DNA of 64,000 nucleotides from Paenibacillus graminis (GTDB taxonomy: Bacteria; Bacillota; Bacilli; Paenibacillales; Paenibacillaceae), in contig NZ_CP009287.1 in NCBI RefSeq assembly GCF_000758705.1, positions 6,262,001 to 6,326,000 on the forward strand. The letters are read 5' to 3'. The position numbers and the translations under genes are program-made. The notes under the pieces were generated by a model. It did not search any database and was not told where the DNA came from. It was given only the letters and a program-made list of their open reading frames with translations. Shown here one piece after another: positions 54,833 to 62,956 of the stretch (positions are counted from its first letter, which is position 1; the number at the start of each line of letters is the position of its first letter).

Positions 54833-55636
54833 CTACCCTTGATAGCTGTCCTGCCATCTCAGCAGACGCCGTTCAATCAGACGGACGATCGTATCACTCA
54901 GCAAACCGGCAGCCGCAAAAACAATAATGCCCACGAATACTACAGGCGTGTCGGCAAACTGGCGGGCATCCGACATCATATAGCCTATACCGGAGGTGGA
55001 AGCGATCAGTTCGGCGACCACAAGCCCCAGCCAGGAGAGCCCCAGTGACAAACGCACACCGAGCATAATGTTCGGCACCGCCGCCGGCAGCACCAGACGG
55101 ACAATCTGCTTCACCCGGCTGAAGCCCAGCACCTTGGAGACCTCGAACAGTTTATTGTCAGTGCCGCGAATACCCATAAACGTATGGATATAGACCGGAA
55201 AAAAAGCACCTTTGGCGATCAGCAAAACCTTCGATTCCTCTCCTATGCCAAACCATAGAATGAACAGCGGCACTACCGCCAGACTGGGAATCATACGGAT
55301 CATTTGCAGCGAAGGATCAAGCAGCTTTTCCGATTTGCGGAACAGTCCAACCAGCATCCCAAACAGCAGCCCCAGCCCCCCGCCAAGGAAAAATCCCGAT
55401 AATGCACGGACGGTGCTGATCTGCAGATTGGTCCATAAATCGCCGCTGGATGACAGCATAACGAATGACTCGGCAATCGTATAGGGAGTCGGGAACAGCA
55501 TGCCGGAGATCATTCCGTAATGCCCCAGTACCTGCCAGAGAATCAGAATGCTTCCGGGCAGCAGCAGGCCAAGTCCGGCCATGGCTGCTTTTCCCGGTCT
55601 TCCGGCGGTGCCCACCGCCGCAGCCCTTTGGGTCAT
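54833..55636 (-). CDS. ABC transporter permease, SsuC/TauC type (first copy)
   Basis: 267 residues, about six membrane segments, coupling loop EVSKVLGFSRVKQIVRLVLP. It follows the ATPase gene by 25 bp and precedes the paralogous permease by 15 bp. Together they should form the membrane channel of the sulfonate-type importer. Confidence 0.9.
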   Translation of the reverse strand: MTQRAAAVGTAGRPGKAAMAGLGLLLPGSILILWQVLGHYGMISGMLFPTPYTIAESFVMLSSSGDLWTNLQISTVRALSGFFLGGGLGLLFGMLVGLFRKSEKLLDPSLQMIRMIPSLAVVPLFILWFGIGEESKVLLIAKGAFFPVYIHTFMGIRGTDNKLFEVSKVLGFSRVKQIVRLVLPAAVPNIMLGVRLSLGLSWLGLVVAELIASTSGIGYMMSDARQFADTPVVFVGIIVFAAAGLLSDTIVRLIERRLLRWQDSYQG

Positions 55637-55661
55637 GAGTGCTTCCTCCTTCTTCAGTTTT

Positions 55662-56438
55662 CTAAATCCCGGCCCCGTCCGTCAGCTCCAGCTCATCCAC
55701 CTTTTCAAAGGTATTCAGCACCTTAAGCCGAAGCTCCTGAAAAGAAGTTGTGGTTTTTTTGCGCGGATACGGCAGGTCCACCGGAATAATCCTGCGGATT
55801 TGGCCCGGACGCGGTTCCAGAATAACTACCCGGTTGCCCAGGAATACCGCTTCATCAATGTCATGGGTGACAAAAATCATCGTGGTCCGGTTCCGCCGCC
55901 AAATGTCCAGCAGCACCGTCTGCATATGGGCACGGGTGAACGCATCCAGCGCCCCGAAAGGCTCATCCAGCAGCAGAATCTTCGGATTGCGCAGCAGCGC
56001 CCGGGCAATCGCCACACGCTGGGCCATCCCGCCGGACAGCTCACGCGGATAGGCTTGTTCGAAGCCCTTCAGCTTGACCAGCTCAATCAGCTCATCGACC
56101 TTCCGCCGGATGTCGGGTTTCCCGAGCGGGAGATCGGAGGCGATATTCTTCTCCACAGAAAGCCAAGGGAACAGGCGGTGCTCCTGAAAAATAAACCCTT
56201 TATCAATGCCCGGCCCGCCAATCTCCGCCCCCTCCAGTGTGACTCTGCCGGTATAGCCGGTGTCGAGGCCGGCAACGATGCGCAGCAGCGTGCTTTTTCC
56301 GCAGCCGCTTGGGCCGATGACCGTAATGAATTCGCCTTCCTGCACCTGAAGCTCGATATTCTGCAGTGCCTGCACCTGACCCCCGGCTGTGCTAAAGCTC
56401 TTGTTCAGCTGTGTGACCGACAGCAAAACTTCTCCCAT
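55662..56438 (-). CDS. ABC transporter ATPase, SsuB/TauB type
   Basis: 258 residues. Walker [12 protein letters not shown], signature [15 protein letters not shown], Walker [13 protein letters not shown] and switch His in [13 protein letters not shown] are intact. First gene of the operon, with AAGGAGG upstream. Preceded by a sigma-A promoter and a terminator hairpin within the leader, which suggests attenuation. Confidence 0.92.
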   Translation of the reverse strand: MGEVLLSVTQLNKSFSTAGGQVQALQNIELQVQEGEFITVIGPSGCGKSTLLRIVAGLDTGYTGRVTLEGAEIGGPGIDKGFIFQEHRLFPWLSVEKNIASDLPLGKPDIRRKVDELIELVKLKGFEQAYPRELSGGMAQRVAIARALLRNPKILLLDEPFGALDAFTRAHMQTVLLDIWRRNRTTMIFVTHDIDEAVFLGNRVVILEPRPGQIRRIIPVDLPYPRKKTTTSFQELRLKVLNTFEKVDELELTDGAGI

Positions 56439-56475
56439 ACCCGTTCCTCCTTCAGCTTAAATTCTCTCAGGCGGC

Positions 56476-56523
56476 AAAAAAAACAGAGGTCCCGTGCAGT
56501 GGATTAGCACGGATACCTCTGTT
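56476..56523 (-). terminator. Leader terminator (attenuator) of the sulfonate-type operon
   Basis: AACAGAGGTATCCGTGC and GCACGGGACCTCTGTT pair (two unpaired bases) around TAATCCACT, then T8 on the minus strand. It stands downstream of the promoter at 56576-56604 and 38 bp before the ATPase start, so it must be read through for expression. No known riboswitch class was recognised in the short leader. Confidence 0.75.
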
Positions 56524-56555
56524 GGAACAGTCGGCATATTTAATTCAAAGTAAAT

Positions 56556-56604
56556 CTATTGGAATTTGTAAATTTAAAATATCATCTATCTATGGCTCTG
56601 TCAA
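56556..56604 (-). promoter_or_regulatory. Sigma-A promoter of the sulfonate-type operon with a CymR-like half-site
   Basis: TTGACA (56599-56604), 17-bp spacer, TATTTT (56576-56581). It lies just past the stop of the upstream permease gene, so the operon has its own start. ATTGGAATT on the plus strand (56558-56566), near the start site, resembles half of the binding site of the cysteine regulator CymR; this is weak evidence. Confidence 0.6.
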
Positions 56605-56617
56605 CAAAATTTCACAA

Positions 56618-57901
56618 TTAGATCAGATACCTCAGATAGATATAGATGCTTGAAATTACAATCGACAGCAGCATCAGAGGAAAGCCGAATTTTAAATATC
56701 TCATAAACGTGATGGGATATCCTTCTTTTGACGCGAGGCCCGCTACAATAAGATTCGCACTCGCGCCGATCAGCGTCCCGTTCCCCCCCAGACATGCGCC
56801 GAGCGCGAGGCTCCACCATAAAGGCTCCAGGTTATGAATGCCCAGATTGCCCATCTCCTGAATCAGAGGAATCATTGTCGCTACAAAAGGAATGTTATCC
56901 AGAAAAGCGGAGGCTATCGCGCTCAGCCATAAAATCAGCATCGAGCTGGCTGCCAGGTTTCCGCCGGTAAGCTCCATCGCTTTACCTGCCAGTTCAGCGA
57001 TTACCCCCGTCTCCACAAGTCCTGATACGAGCACAAACAAACCGATAAAGAAAAAGATTGTAACCCATTCCACACTGGCAAAAGCTTTGTGCAGCATCTG
57101 CTCTCCTCCGGTGAGGAGAAGCAGCAGAAAGGCCCCGGCCAGCGCTACTGTCGCCGACTCCAGATGAATCGCCTGATGCAGAAAAAAGCCGAGAATCGTC
57201 AGGCCCAGCACCCAAAGGCATTTATGCAGCAGCTTGCAGTCAGTGATCATCGCCCGCTCGTCCATCTCCATCACACTCCGCTGCAGCTCGGGCGAAGATT
57301 TCAGCTGCTTGCCGAACATGAGCAGAAACAGCGGCAAATACGCCATAATGATAATCAGGATCACCGGAGTAAGGTTGCTGATAAATGCCATGAATGTCAG
57401 CTCCTTCACAGCGCTGCCAATCATAATATTCGGCGGATCTCCTATCAGCGTTGCTGTTCCGCCTACGTTCGAGGCAATAATCTGCGACAGCAGAAAGGGC
57501 AGCGGGTGAATGCGCAGCTGCCTTGTAATACTGAAAGTGATCGGCACCATCAGCAGTACGGTCGTCACATTATCGAGAAAAGCAGAGGCCAGCGCGGTAA
57601 CCAGCACCAGGGCCACCAATATTCGTTTGGGCTCACCCTTGGCCAGCTTGGCCGCTTTTACTGCCACATAACTGAACAAGCCCGTCTCTGCGGTAATCCC
57701 TACCATCATCATCATACCTGCCAGCAGCCCAAGCGTATTGAAATCAATATGCTCAAGCGCTGTTTCCTGCGGGACAATTCCCGCTGCAATCATAACCAGG
57801 GCTCCGAGCATCGCCAGAATCGTGCGGTGTACCTTCTCAGAAATAATTAATCCGTATGTAAACAAAAATATCCCTATCGCCCAAATCCCTTGCTGTTCCA
57901 T
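56618..57901 (-). CDS. ArsB/NhaD family ion permease
   Basis: 427 residues with about 11-12 membrane segments. Both halves carry the family repeat: SAFLDNVTTVLLMVPI followed by IIASNVGGTATLIGDPPN in the first, SAFLDNIPFVATMIPL followed by GACLGGNGTLIGASAN in the second. This is the ion-transporter superfamily (ArsB, NhaD, CitM, human P protein). No arsenic genes are adjacent, so sodium/proton exchange or an anion is as likely as arsenite. Confidence 0.88.
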   Translation of the reverse strand: MEQQGIWAIGIFLFTYGLIISEKVHRTILAMLGALVMIAAGIVPQETALEHIDFNTLGLLAGMMMMVGITAETGLFSYVAVKAAKLAKGEPKRILVALVLVTALASAFLDNVTTVLLMVPITFSITRQLRIHPLPFLLSQIIASNVGGTATLIGDPPNIMIGSAVKELTFMAFISNLTPVILIIIMAYLPLFLLMFGKQLKSSPELQRSVMEMDERAMITDCKLLHKCLWVLGLTILGFFLHQAIHLESATVALAGAFLLLLLTGGEQMLHKAFASVEWVTIFFFIGLFVLVSGLVETGVIAELAGKAMELTGGNLAASSMLILWLSAIASAFLDNIPFVATMIPLIQEMGNLGIHNLEPLWWSLALGACLGGNGTLIGASANLIVAGLASKEGYPITFMRYLKFGFPLMLLSIVISSIYIYLRYLI

Positions 57902-57957
57902 AATACCTCCCGTTCAAATTCGTATTGCCTATAGTATACAATGTTAATCTCTATTCC

Positions 57958-58395
57958 TTATTGCATCCTGAGGCCCGCCGGCTCCTTAAACGCCGCCAGC
58001 TTCCCTTTGCTCTGCACAATAATCATCCCGCTCTCGAGCAGAGTAGGGAGCAGCGGGCCGAGAAGCTTGGCCCCATATTTCCAGGCTACCTTCCCCGTCT
58101 GCGCATTGATTGCTACGGCCTGTCCCTTCTGAAGGACATAGACCTTGCCGCCTCCGGCAACCGCAGATCCCTGATTTACGGTGTCATAATCGGCTGCTGC
58201 CTCTACATCCATGGCATGGGTCCAGACCGTTTTGACAACAGGAGCCGTGGCGGTCCAGTCATAATCACTGTTATTTCCAACGTAAGAGGTATGTGAATCA
58301 GCCCAAGCTGAATGTACGGAGCACGGCGCAAACAGCAGGCTTAATCCGGCAGTGATAGCCCAGACCTTCCGTCTGATCTGTAATTTTTTCATCAA
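57958..58395 (-). CDS. Secreted fragment of a PQQ/WD-like beta-propeller protein
   Basis: 145 residues. Signal peptide of about 32 residues (KKLQIRRKVWAITAGLSLLF, cleavage near SAWA-DS). The mature part has beta-propeller blades of the PQQ-binding type: VVKTVWTHAMDV, VAGGGKVYVLQKGQAVAINA and QTGKVAWKYG. Only about two blades are present, where complete propellers have six to eight, so the gene is probably truncated. Followed within 56 bp by the permease gene on the same strand. Function unknown. Confidence 0.6.
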   Translation of the reverse strand: MMKKLQIRRKVWAITAGLSLLFAPCSVHSAWADSHTSYVGNNSDYDWTATAPVVKTVWTHAMDVEAAADYDTVNQGSAVAGGGKVYVLQKGQAVAINAQTGKVAWKYGAKLLGPLLPTLLESGMIIVQSKGKLAAFKEPAGLRMQ

Positions 58396-58586
58396 GGGGT
58401 CCTCCTTATGGATGAGCTATACATATCACTTTACACTAAAGCCAGTATACCTCACCCCCTCCTCAATTCAATAATTTTCCACGCCCTCTCCCCTGCCCGA
58501 AATCTCATGGATGAAAACGGTAAAATCCAATACACTAAACCTAAGCAAATTCTCCATTCCGCGCATTAACAAACTTACGCTCATAT

Positions 58587-58603
58587 ACTTACATTTTGTA
58601 AGT
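58587..58603. promoter_or_regulatory. Palindrome upstream of the LLM oxidoreductase gene
   Basis: ACTTACA-TTT-TGTAAGT is a perfect 7-3-7 palindrome, 100 bp before the start. It shares TTACA/TGTAA half-sites with the palindrome at 60476-60499, which fits control by the same ArsR-type regulator. Nothing else was recognised in 58396-58702. Confidence 0.45.
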
Positions 58604-58702
58604 TATTATGATACAATAACTTGTATTCCTCCTTTATGGACAAGCGTACGGGCAAACTGCTCATCATGAGGTATTATTCTAAATAACAAGGGGTTATAAA
58701 AG

Positions 58703-59806
58703 ATGGACAATCACGCGAAAGAACAAGTGCCGGAATTTGAATTCGGCCTATACACTTTAGGGGATATCGTAACCGACTGCCATACAGGGCAGCGGATCAG
58801 CCCCCAGCAGCGGATGAAAGAGGTCATTGAGGCGGCCAAGCTGGCCGATGAAGCAGGGCTTGATGTGTTTGGGGTGGGTGAGCATCACCGGCTGGATTTT
58901 GTCATTTCCTCAGTGCCGGTGGTGCTGGCTGCCATTTCCCAGGTGACGAAGCGGATTAAGCTGACCAGTGCGACAACGGTGCTGAGCACTATCGACCCTG
59001 TGCGGGTCTTCGAGGATTTTGCCACCCTGGACCTGCTGTCCGGCGGCCGGGCGGAAATCATCTCCGGCCGGGGTGCTTTTCTGGAGTCCTTTCCGCTGTT
59101 CGGGTATGACATGGAGGACTACAAACAGCTTTTTACCGAGAATCTGGAGCTGCTGCTGCAGCTGAACCAGCGTGAAGTAATGAATTGGCAGGGGAATTTC
59201 CGCTCTCCGCTGAAGAATGCGGAAATAGCCCCACGCCCTTTACAGCATAAGCTTCCCCTCTGGGTCGGCATCGGCGGCTCCGCCGACAGCGCCGCACAAG
59301 CCGGAAGCCTCGGCGTAGGCATGGCGATCGCCATTCTCAGCGGCAGTCCGGAGCCCTTCCAGAACCTTGCCGATACCTACCGCCGGCGCGGAGCCGAAGC
59401 TGGACATGCCGCAGCAGACCTGAAGATCGCCATCACCAGCCATGGTTATATTGCCAAGACCTCACAGCAGGCACTTGATGAATATTACCCTTACTATTAC
59501 AGCTACCGCAATGCCATCAGTCCGCAGCCCGGCCAGGAATACCGTGTCCCGCGCAGTGATTTTGGCCGCTTCGTCTCACCGGTCAATACACTGGCTGTCG
59601 GCAGCCCGCAGCAGATTATTGAGAAAATTCTCTACCAGCATGAGCTTTTCGGCCATAACCGCTTCATGACCCAGCTGGATATCGGCGGACTTCCGTATGC
59701 CAAGGTGGCAGCCGCTATTGAACTGCTTGCCACCGAGGTAGCTCCGGTTGTGCGGCGGGAAATTGCGAAGAAGAACAGCGGCATCTCACCCGCGCGCAAA
59801 CTATAA
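58703..59806 (+). CDS. LLM-class flavin-dependent oxidoreductase
   Basis: 367 residues, luciferase-like monooxygenase fold. FGLYTLGDIVTDCHTG near the start, GEHHRLDFVISS, the strand ISQVTKRIKLTSATTVLSTI, LDLLSGGRAEIISGRGAF and LGVGMAIAILSG. These enzymes use FMNH2 supplied by a separate reductase. A flavin reductase-like gene lies just beyond, convergent, so the two may form a two-component monooxygenase. ATG 58703 preceded by AGGGG-type purines. Substrate unknown. Confidence 0.88.
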   Translation: MDNHAKEQVPEFEFGLYTLGDIVTDCHTGQRISPQQRMKEVIEAAKLADEAGLDVFGVGEHHRLDFVISSVPVVLAAISQVTKRIKLTSATTVLSTIDPVRVFEDFATLDLLSGGRAEIISGRGAFLESFPLFGYDMEDYKQLFTENLELLLQLNQREVMNWQGNFRSPLKNAEIAPRPLQHKLPLWVGIGGSADSAAQAGSLGVGMAIAILSGSPEPFQNLADTYRRRGAEAGHAAADLKIAITSHGYIAKTSQQALDEYYPYYYSYRNAISPQPGQEYRVPRSDFGRFVSPVNTLAVGSPQQIIEKILYQHELFGHNRFMTQLDIGGLPYAKVAAAIELLATEVAPVVRREIAKKNSGISPARKL

Positions 59807-59819
59807 ACACCATTAATAT

Positions 59820-60446
59820 TTACGTTTCGGACCGGTAGGATTTGCCTAGCTCTGGACTCAAGCCAAAGTAATGGCGGAAATTATAGATCAGCGGATTCCA
59901 GCAGGCCGGATCAATATGATGTTCACTGGCGGCCAGTTCCTTATGGACATGCACCTGCGTGCTCTGCGTCTCGACAATTGCAAAATGCGGTGAATCTTCC
60001 GGAATACGGATATGGTTCACCCGTGCTTCAATCTGGATCGGACATTCAGCAATTCTGGCCGTTAATACTGTAACGGATTCGGCCTTCGTCAGTCCTGAGT
60101 AAGCAAATTTATCCTTTTCAAACATAAATCCGGCCTCCTTCTTCACAGCAGGAACCGGATTTTTTCCTGTGAGGCGGGCCAGTCCCTCCACCTGCTCCCA
60201 CAGGGAAGCGTCAGGCAGATTTACCACGCATTCAGGCTTCCGCTGCAGGTTTTCCAGTGCTTTCCCGTCGGTTCCCAGGCCAAGGATAACATGTTCCCCC
60301 AAAGCCCATGAGGATGAGATCGGACTTATGTTTACGGTCAAATCTTCATTAAGCGTCGTCAACAGGATGACCGGTGTCCCGTAATACAGAATTTTCGGAT
60401 GTATAGTTACCGCCTGCCGGGGTTCCACAAATGGATTCTTCATCAT
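59820..60446 (-). CDS. Flavin reductase family protein (FMN-binding split barrel)
   Basis: 208 residues. PVILLTTLNEDLTVNISPIS and SSWALGEHVILGLGTDGKAL form the FMN-binding barrel, followed by CVVNLPDASLWEQVEGLA and YSGLTKAESV. ATG 60446 (or 60443 directly after it) has GGAG 5-8 nt upstream; the longer frame has no ribosome site. Divergent from the ArsR regulator gene and convergent with the LLM enzyme gene. It may supply reduced flavin to the LLM enzyme or act on its own substrate. Confidence 0.87.
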   Translation of the reverse strand: MMKNPFVEPRQAVTIHPKILYYGTPVILLTTLNEDLTVNISPISSSWALGEHVILGLGTDGKALENLQRKPECVVNLPDASLWEQVEGLARLTGKNPVPAVKKEAGFMFEKDKFAYSGLTKAESVTVLTARIAECPIQIEARVNHIRIPEDSPHFAIVETQSTQVHVHKELAASEHHIDPACWNPLIYNFRHYFGLSPELGKSYRSET

Positions 60447-60475
60447 AAAATCTCCTCTGCAAATGTATTGATTGT

Positions 60476-60499
60476 ATTGTAAAATAGAATTCTTACAAT
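60476..60499. promoter_or_regulatory. Operator-like inverted repeat between flavin reductase and ArsR genes
   Basis: ATTGTAA and TTACAAT with a 10-bp centre (24 bp). Located in the 90-bp shared promoter region, the place expected for autoregulation by the adjacent regulator. Confidence 0.55.
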
Positions 60500-60536
60500 A
60501 TTCATCGAAATATGGAATGCAGAAGGGGGATTTACC

Positions 60537-61235
60537 ATGCAAGCCAATCCAGCCGTTGCCCAAGTGGCATCTCTGATCACAGAACCGTCCCGGGCAAGCA
60601 TTCTGACCGCATTGATGGACGGCGGCCTCCACCCTGCCACAGAGCTGGCTTCTGCAGCCGGAATCACACCCCAAACCGCCAGCTTCCATCTAGGCAAGAT
60701 GGCGGAAGGCGGTATACTCAACGTTCATACCCAAGGGAGACACCGTTATTATGGCATCTCCAGTCCGGAAATCGCCCAGGTGATAGAGCTGCTGTTGTCT
60801 ATCTCGCCCCCGGTGAAGGTCACCTCACTCCGCCACTCCGTACAGGATCAGGCCATGCGTCATGCCAGAACCTGCTACGACCACCTGGCTGGAAAATTCG
60901 GGGTGCAGTTAACGGAGGCTTTGCTGCTTGAGCGGATTATTCTTGAGGAAGCGAACGGCTTCTCCGTTACGGTCCAGGGTGAGCATGCCTTAGAACGGCT
61001 GGGAATAGAACTGGACCAGGTTAGAAAGTGCCGGCGCGCTTTTGCCCCCAAATGCCTCGATTGGAGCGAAAGGCGTTACCATCTCGCGGGGGCACTGGGA
61101 GCTGCTATCCTTCAACTTTTGTTGGACCGCCAGTGGGTGAACCGGCTCCCGGATACGAGAGCGGTTGTTATAACCGCAAAGGGCCAAATAGAACTGGCAG
61201 CTGCATTTCCGCTGACCTTTTCAGTTCCTGTGTGA
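60537..61235 (+). CDS. ArsR-type winged-helix regulator
   Basis: 232 residues. N-terminal winged helix (about 10-90): ITEPSRASILTALMDGG, SAAGITPQTASFHLGKMAEGG and a wing with GRHRYYGIS. The C-terminal 130 residues are longer than in small metal sensors and contain CYDHLAGKFGVQ and LDWSERRYHLAGALG, a layout seen in YcaC/ArsR-like regulators of organic ligands. No metal-binding CxC motif. Divergent from the flavin reductase gene, which it probably controls. Confidence 0.85.
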   Translation: MQANPAVAQVASLITEPSRASILTALMDGGLHPATELASAAGITPQTASFHLGKMAEGGILNVHTQGRHRYYGISSPEIAQVIELLLSISPPVKVTSLRHSVQDQAMRHARTCYDHLAGKFGVQLTEALLLERIILEEANGFSVTVQGEHALERLGIELDQVRKCRRAFAPKCLDWSERRYHLAGALGAAILQLLLDRQWVNRLPDTRAVVITAKGQIELAAAFPLTFSVPV

Positions 61236-61304
61236 CGAATCCGCCAGCCCGCCAAGCAGAAACGGATTAAGCCATCCTTGACCGGATAAGGCAGTTGTTT
61301 GGGA

Positions 61305-61530
61305 TAGTGGAAAAAGGATCACTAATTTGCTCAAGCACCCCTATTCTCGCAGGTAAGTGGAAAAGGGTAACTAAATTTGCACATTTCGCCCTTCATCAGG
61401 AAATATGGTCCAATTAAGCTCCTTTTTTCCACTTCAAGCTCACAATTGTTGATTTTGGGGAGAAATAAGTCCACTTTTTCCAACTAGCACTGCTCACTTG
61501 CTTCTTCGCAAGCGCCAGTTGGAAAAAGGC
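61305..61530. repeat. Box-B element, complete four-box form plus a fifth box
   Basis: Direct boxes AGTGG at 61306 and 61356 (50 bp; one A is missing from the second box), inverted boxes with aligned positions 61418 and 61469 (51 bp), then a further GTTGGAAAAAGG near 61515. The rest of 61236-61930 holds at most a 53-codon minus-strand ORF (61759-61917) without ribosome site. Confidence 0.8.
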
Positions 61531-61929
61531 GAGCGAATCCGGCTTAGCGGACAGCATACAATATTCTGGCGTAATATTTTCAGAACAAAATTACCCCTGA
61601 CGGGTGAATAACAACACGGGACTTACGGCCGGAGGGATTCCCCACCGCTCAAGTCAACGGGGCATGCTGATACGGACAGGAAAGCCGTTATTGAAAGAAG
61701 ATTCGTTTATTTCACAGGTTAACGGACTGAGATGCCATTATTTGTCCCTTTCCCCTTTATTTCAGGCTCCATCGAACGATATAACGGCTCCTGAGTCCGT
61801 ATCCGCTGAAATGCAAAATAAAGGCTCCTCTGTCCGCTTCAACCAGCTGATGGAGCCTAATCCTCCTGCATCGCTTATATCCTCTAAGGCTTCCAAGATA
61901 TCCGCATTTTTTGACATTGCATAATTTCT

Positions 61930-62670
61930 AGAGTAAAGGGCTGATTAACCCCAGCCCCTCCTCATCAAACCGTACGTGAGGTTTTCCCTCATACGGCTTT
62001 CCGATGTTCATCCTTCATGTGCATGCGGATTACAATAACGATTTGAGTCCATACTGTTTAGCCAGGAACTTGACCTCGCGGATCGATCCGGTCCAGCGTG
62101 AGCGTTGCCTCTTCTTCGCATACCATTAGTTCCCCGATCCCGCTACCGTGCCTCTCCCACAGAATGTCGAAGTAATTCAAGTAGATGTTCGCCAGTAGCG
62201 GAGAAATGACCCCACCCTGCGGCGTGCCCAAATCGGAGCGCCTTACCGTTCCTTTCTCCATTCCCCCGCTTGTAACCACTTCCGTACTAGCTTCAAGATC
62301 CGTCTGTCGCTGATTCCCGTGCAGGGGAGGGTCTCCCCGTTCACTGCATCCTCTTTCATACCATGCCGCTCCCCATACGCCGGAGGAATCTTCGCTGTCG
62401 CTCCAAGCTCCAAACAGCTTCCGTGGCCTTCATCCGTATAGGCGAGATTCGGCTTCCTCTCTTCCCTCTTGCGAGGCCTTTTTGACGGCGCGGCAGGATT
62501 CACTTGATGTTACGGCCTGGCATGTTGCTCGCTTTGTCTCTGACAAAACATTCGTCGATACGCTTCTGCACACAGATTTCGCCATATGCAGGTATCCTAG
62601 CTACACGGGGGCTTGGTCCCTCCCGCGACCGGACTTTCACCGGCTAGAGGATGCGTGCTTAGCTGGGCAC
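61930..62670 (-). mobile_element. Degraded group II intron (IIC-like), internally deleted
   Basis: The 5' end reads GTGCCCAGCTAAGCACGCAT directly after a terminator T run. The 3' part has a well-kept domain V: AAAGCCGTATGAGG, GAAA-type loop, CCTCACGTACGGTTT (61966-62002, AGC triad present), and a domain VI-like end. Between them lies only about 450 nt with fragments of the reverse transcriptase, so some two thirds of the usual 1.8-2 kb is missing. Insertion behind an intrinsic terminator hairpin is the known habit of IIC introns. Confidence 0.8.
62058..62503 (-). pseudogene. Fragments of intron reverse transcriptase/maturase
   Basis: GTPQGGVISPLLANIYLN (RT block 4) is followed by WERHGSGIGELMVC, where the catalytic YADD region should come but is lost. 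A second fragment in another frame, ISDRRILKLVRKWLQAG, is the normal sequence just before it, so a frameshift near 62260 separates them. No maturase or endonuclease domain remains. Not functional. Confidence 0.85.
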
Positions 62671-62676
62671 GCCCTA

Positions 62677-62710
62677 TAAAAAAAGGCCCCCAGCAAGAAC
62701 TGGAGGCCCT
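62677..62710 (-). terminator. Terminator of the TIR operon, also the intron insertion site
   Basis: GGGCCTCCAG and CTGGGGGCC around TTCTTG, then T7 on the minus strand, 8 bp after the small gene. The intron begins about 7 nt downstream. Confidence 0.88.
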
Positions 62711-62718
62711 ATTTACGG

Positions 62719-62952
62719 TTAAGCAAACGAAGGTTTGTTATTGTCAACCTTCCCGCTGATGAGTTTCTTGTATTCGTCGTCTCCGCCTTCAAGCGATGGC
62801 GCAATATAGACATTGATGGCTGAAGGCGACAGCTTGGTGGGACTTCCGGTTCCCGCCTTGCGCTTCGTGCGGCCTTTGGCGCCTCCGCTGCTGCCGTTTG
62901 CGGTTCGGCGGACAGCACTGGACAAACTTACTGCATTCTTCATGTTCTTCAT
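62719..62952 (-). CDS. Small basic protein following the TIR effector, unknown function
   Basis: 77 residues, rich in Lys, Ser, Gly and Ala, no hydrophobic segment; the central GGAKGRTKRKAGTGSP is strongly basic and probably unstructured, the end EYKKLISGKVDN less so. Good ribosome site (GGGAGGGG) and only 4 bp after the TIR gene stop, so translation is coupled. Not recognised. It may be a partner, inhibitor or nucleic-acid-binding cofactor of the TIR protein. Confidence 0.6.
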   Translation of the reverse strand: MKNMKNAVSLSSAVRRTANGSSGGAKGRTKRKAGTGSPTKLSPSAINVYIAPSLEGGDDEYKKLISGKVDNNKPSFA

Positions 62953-62956
62953 CGTG

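Noticed and set aside
61604..61924. 106-codon plus-strand ORF and an opposing 53-codon ORF
   Set aside because: Neither has a ribosome site; the region borders a decayed intron and looks like remnant DNA.
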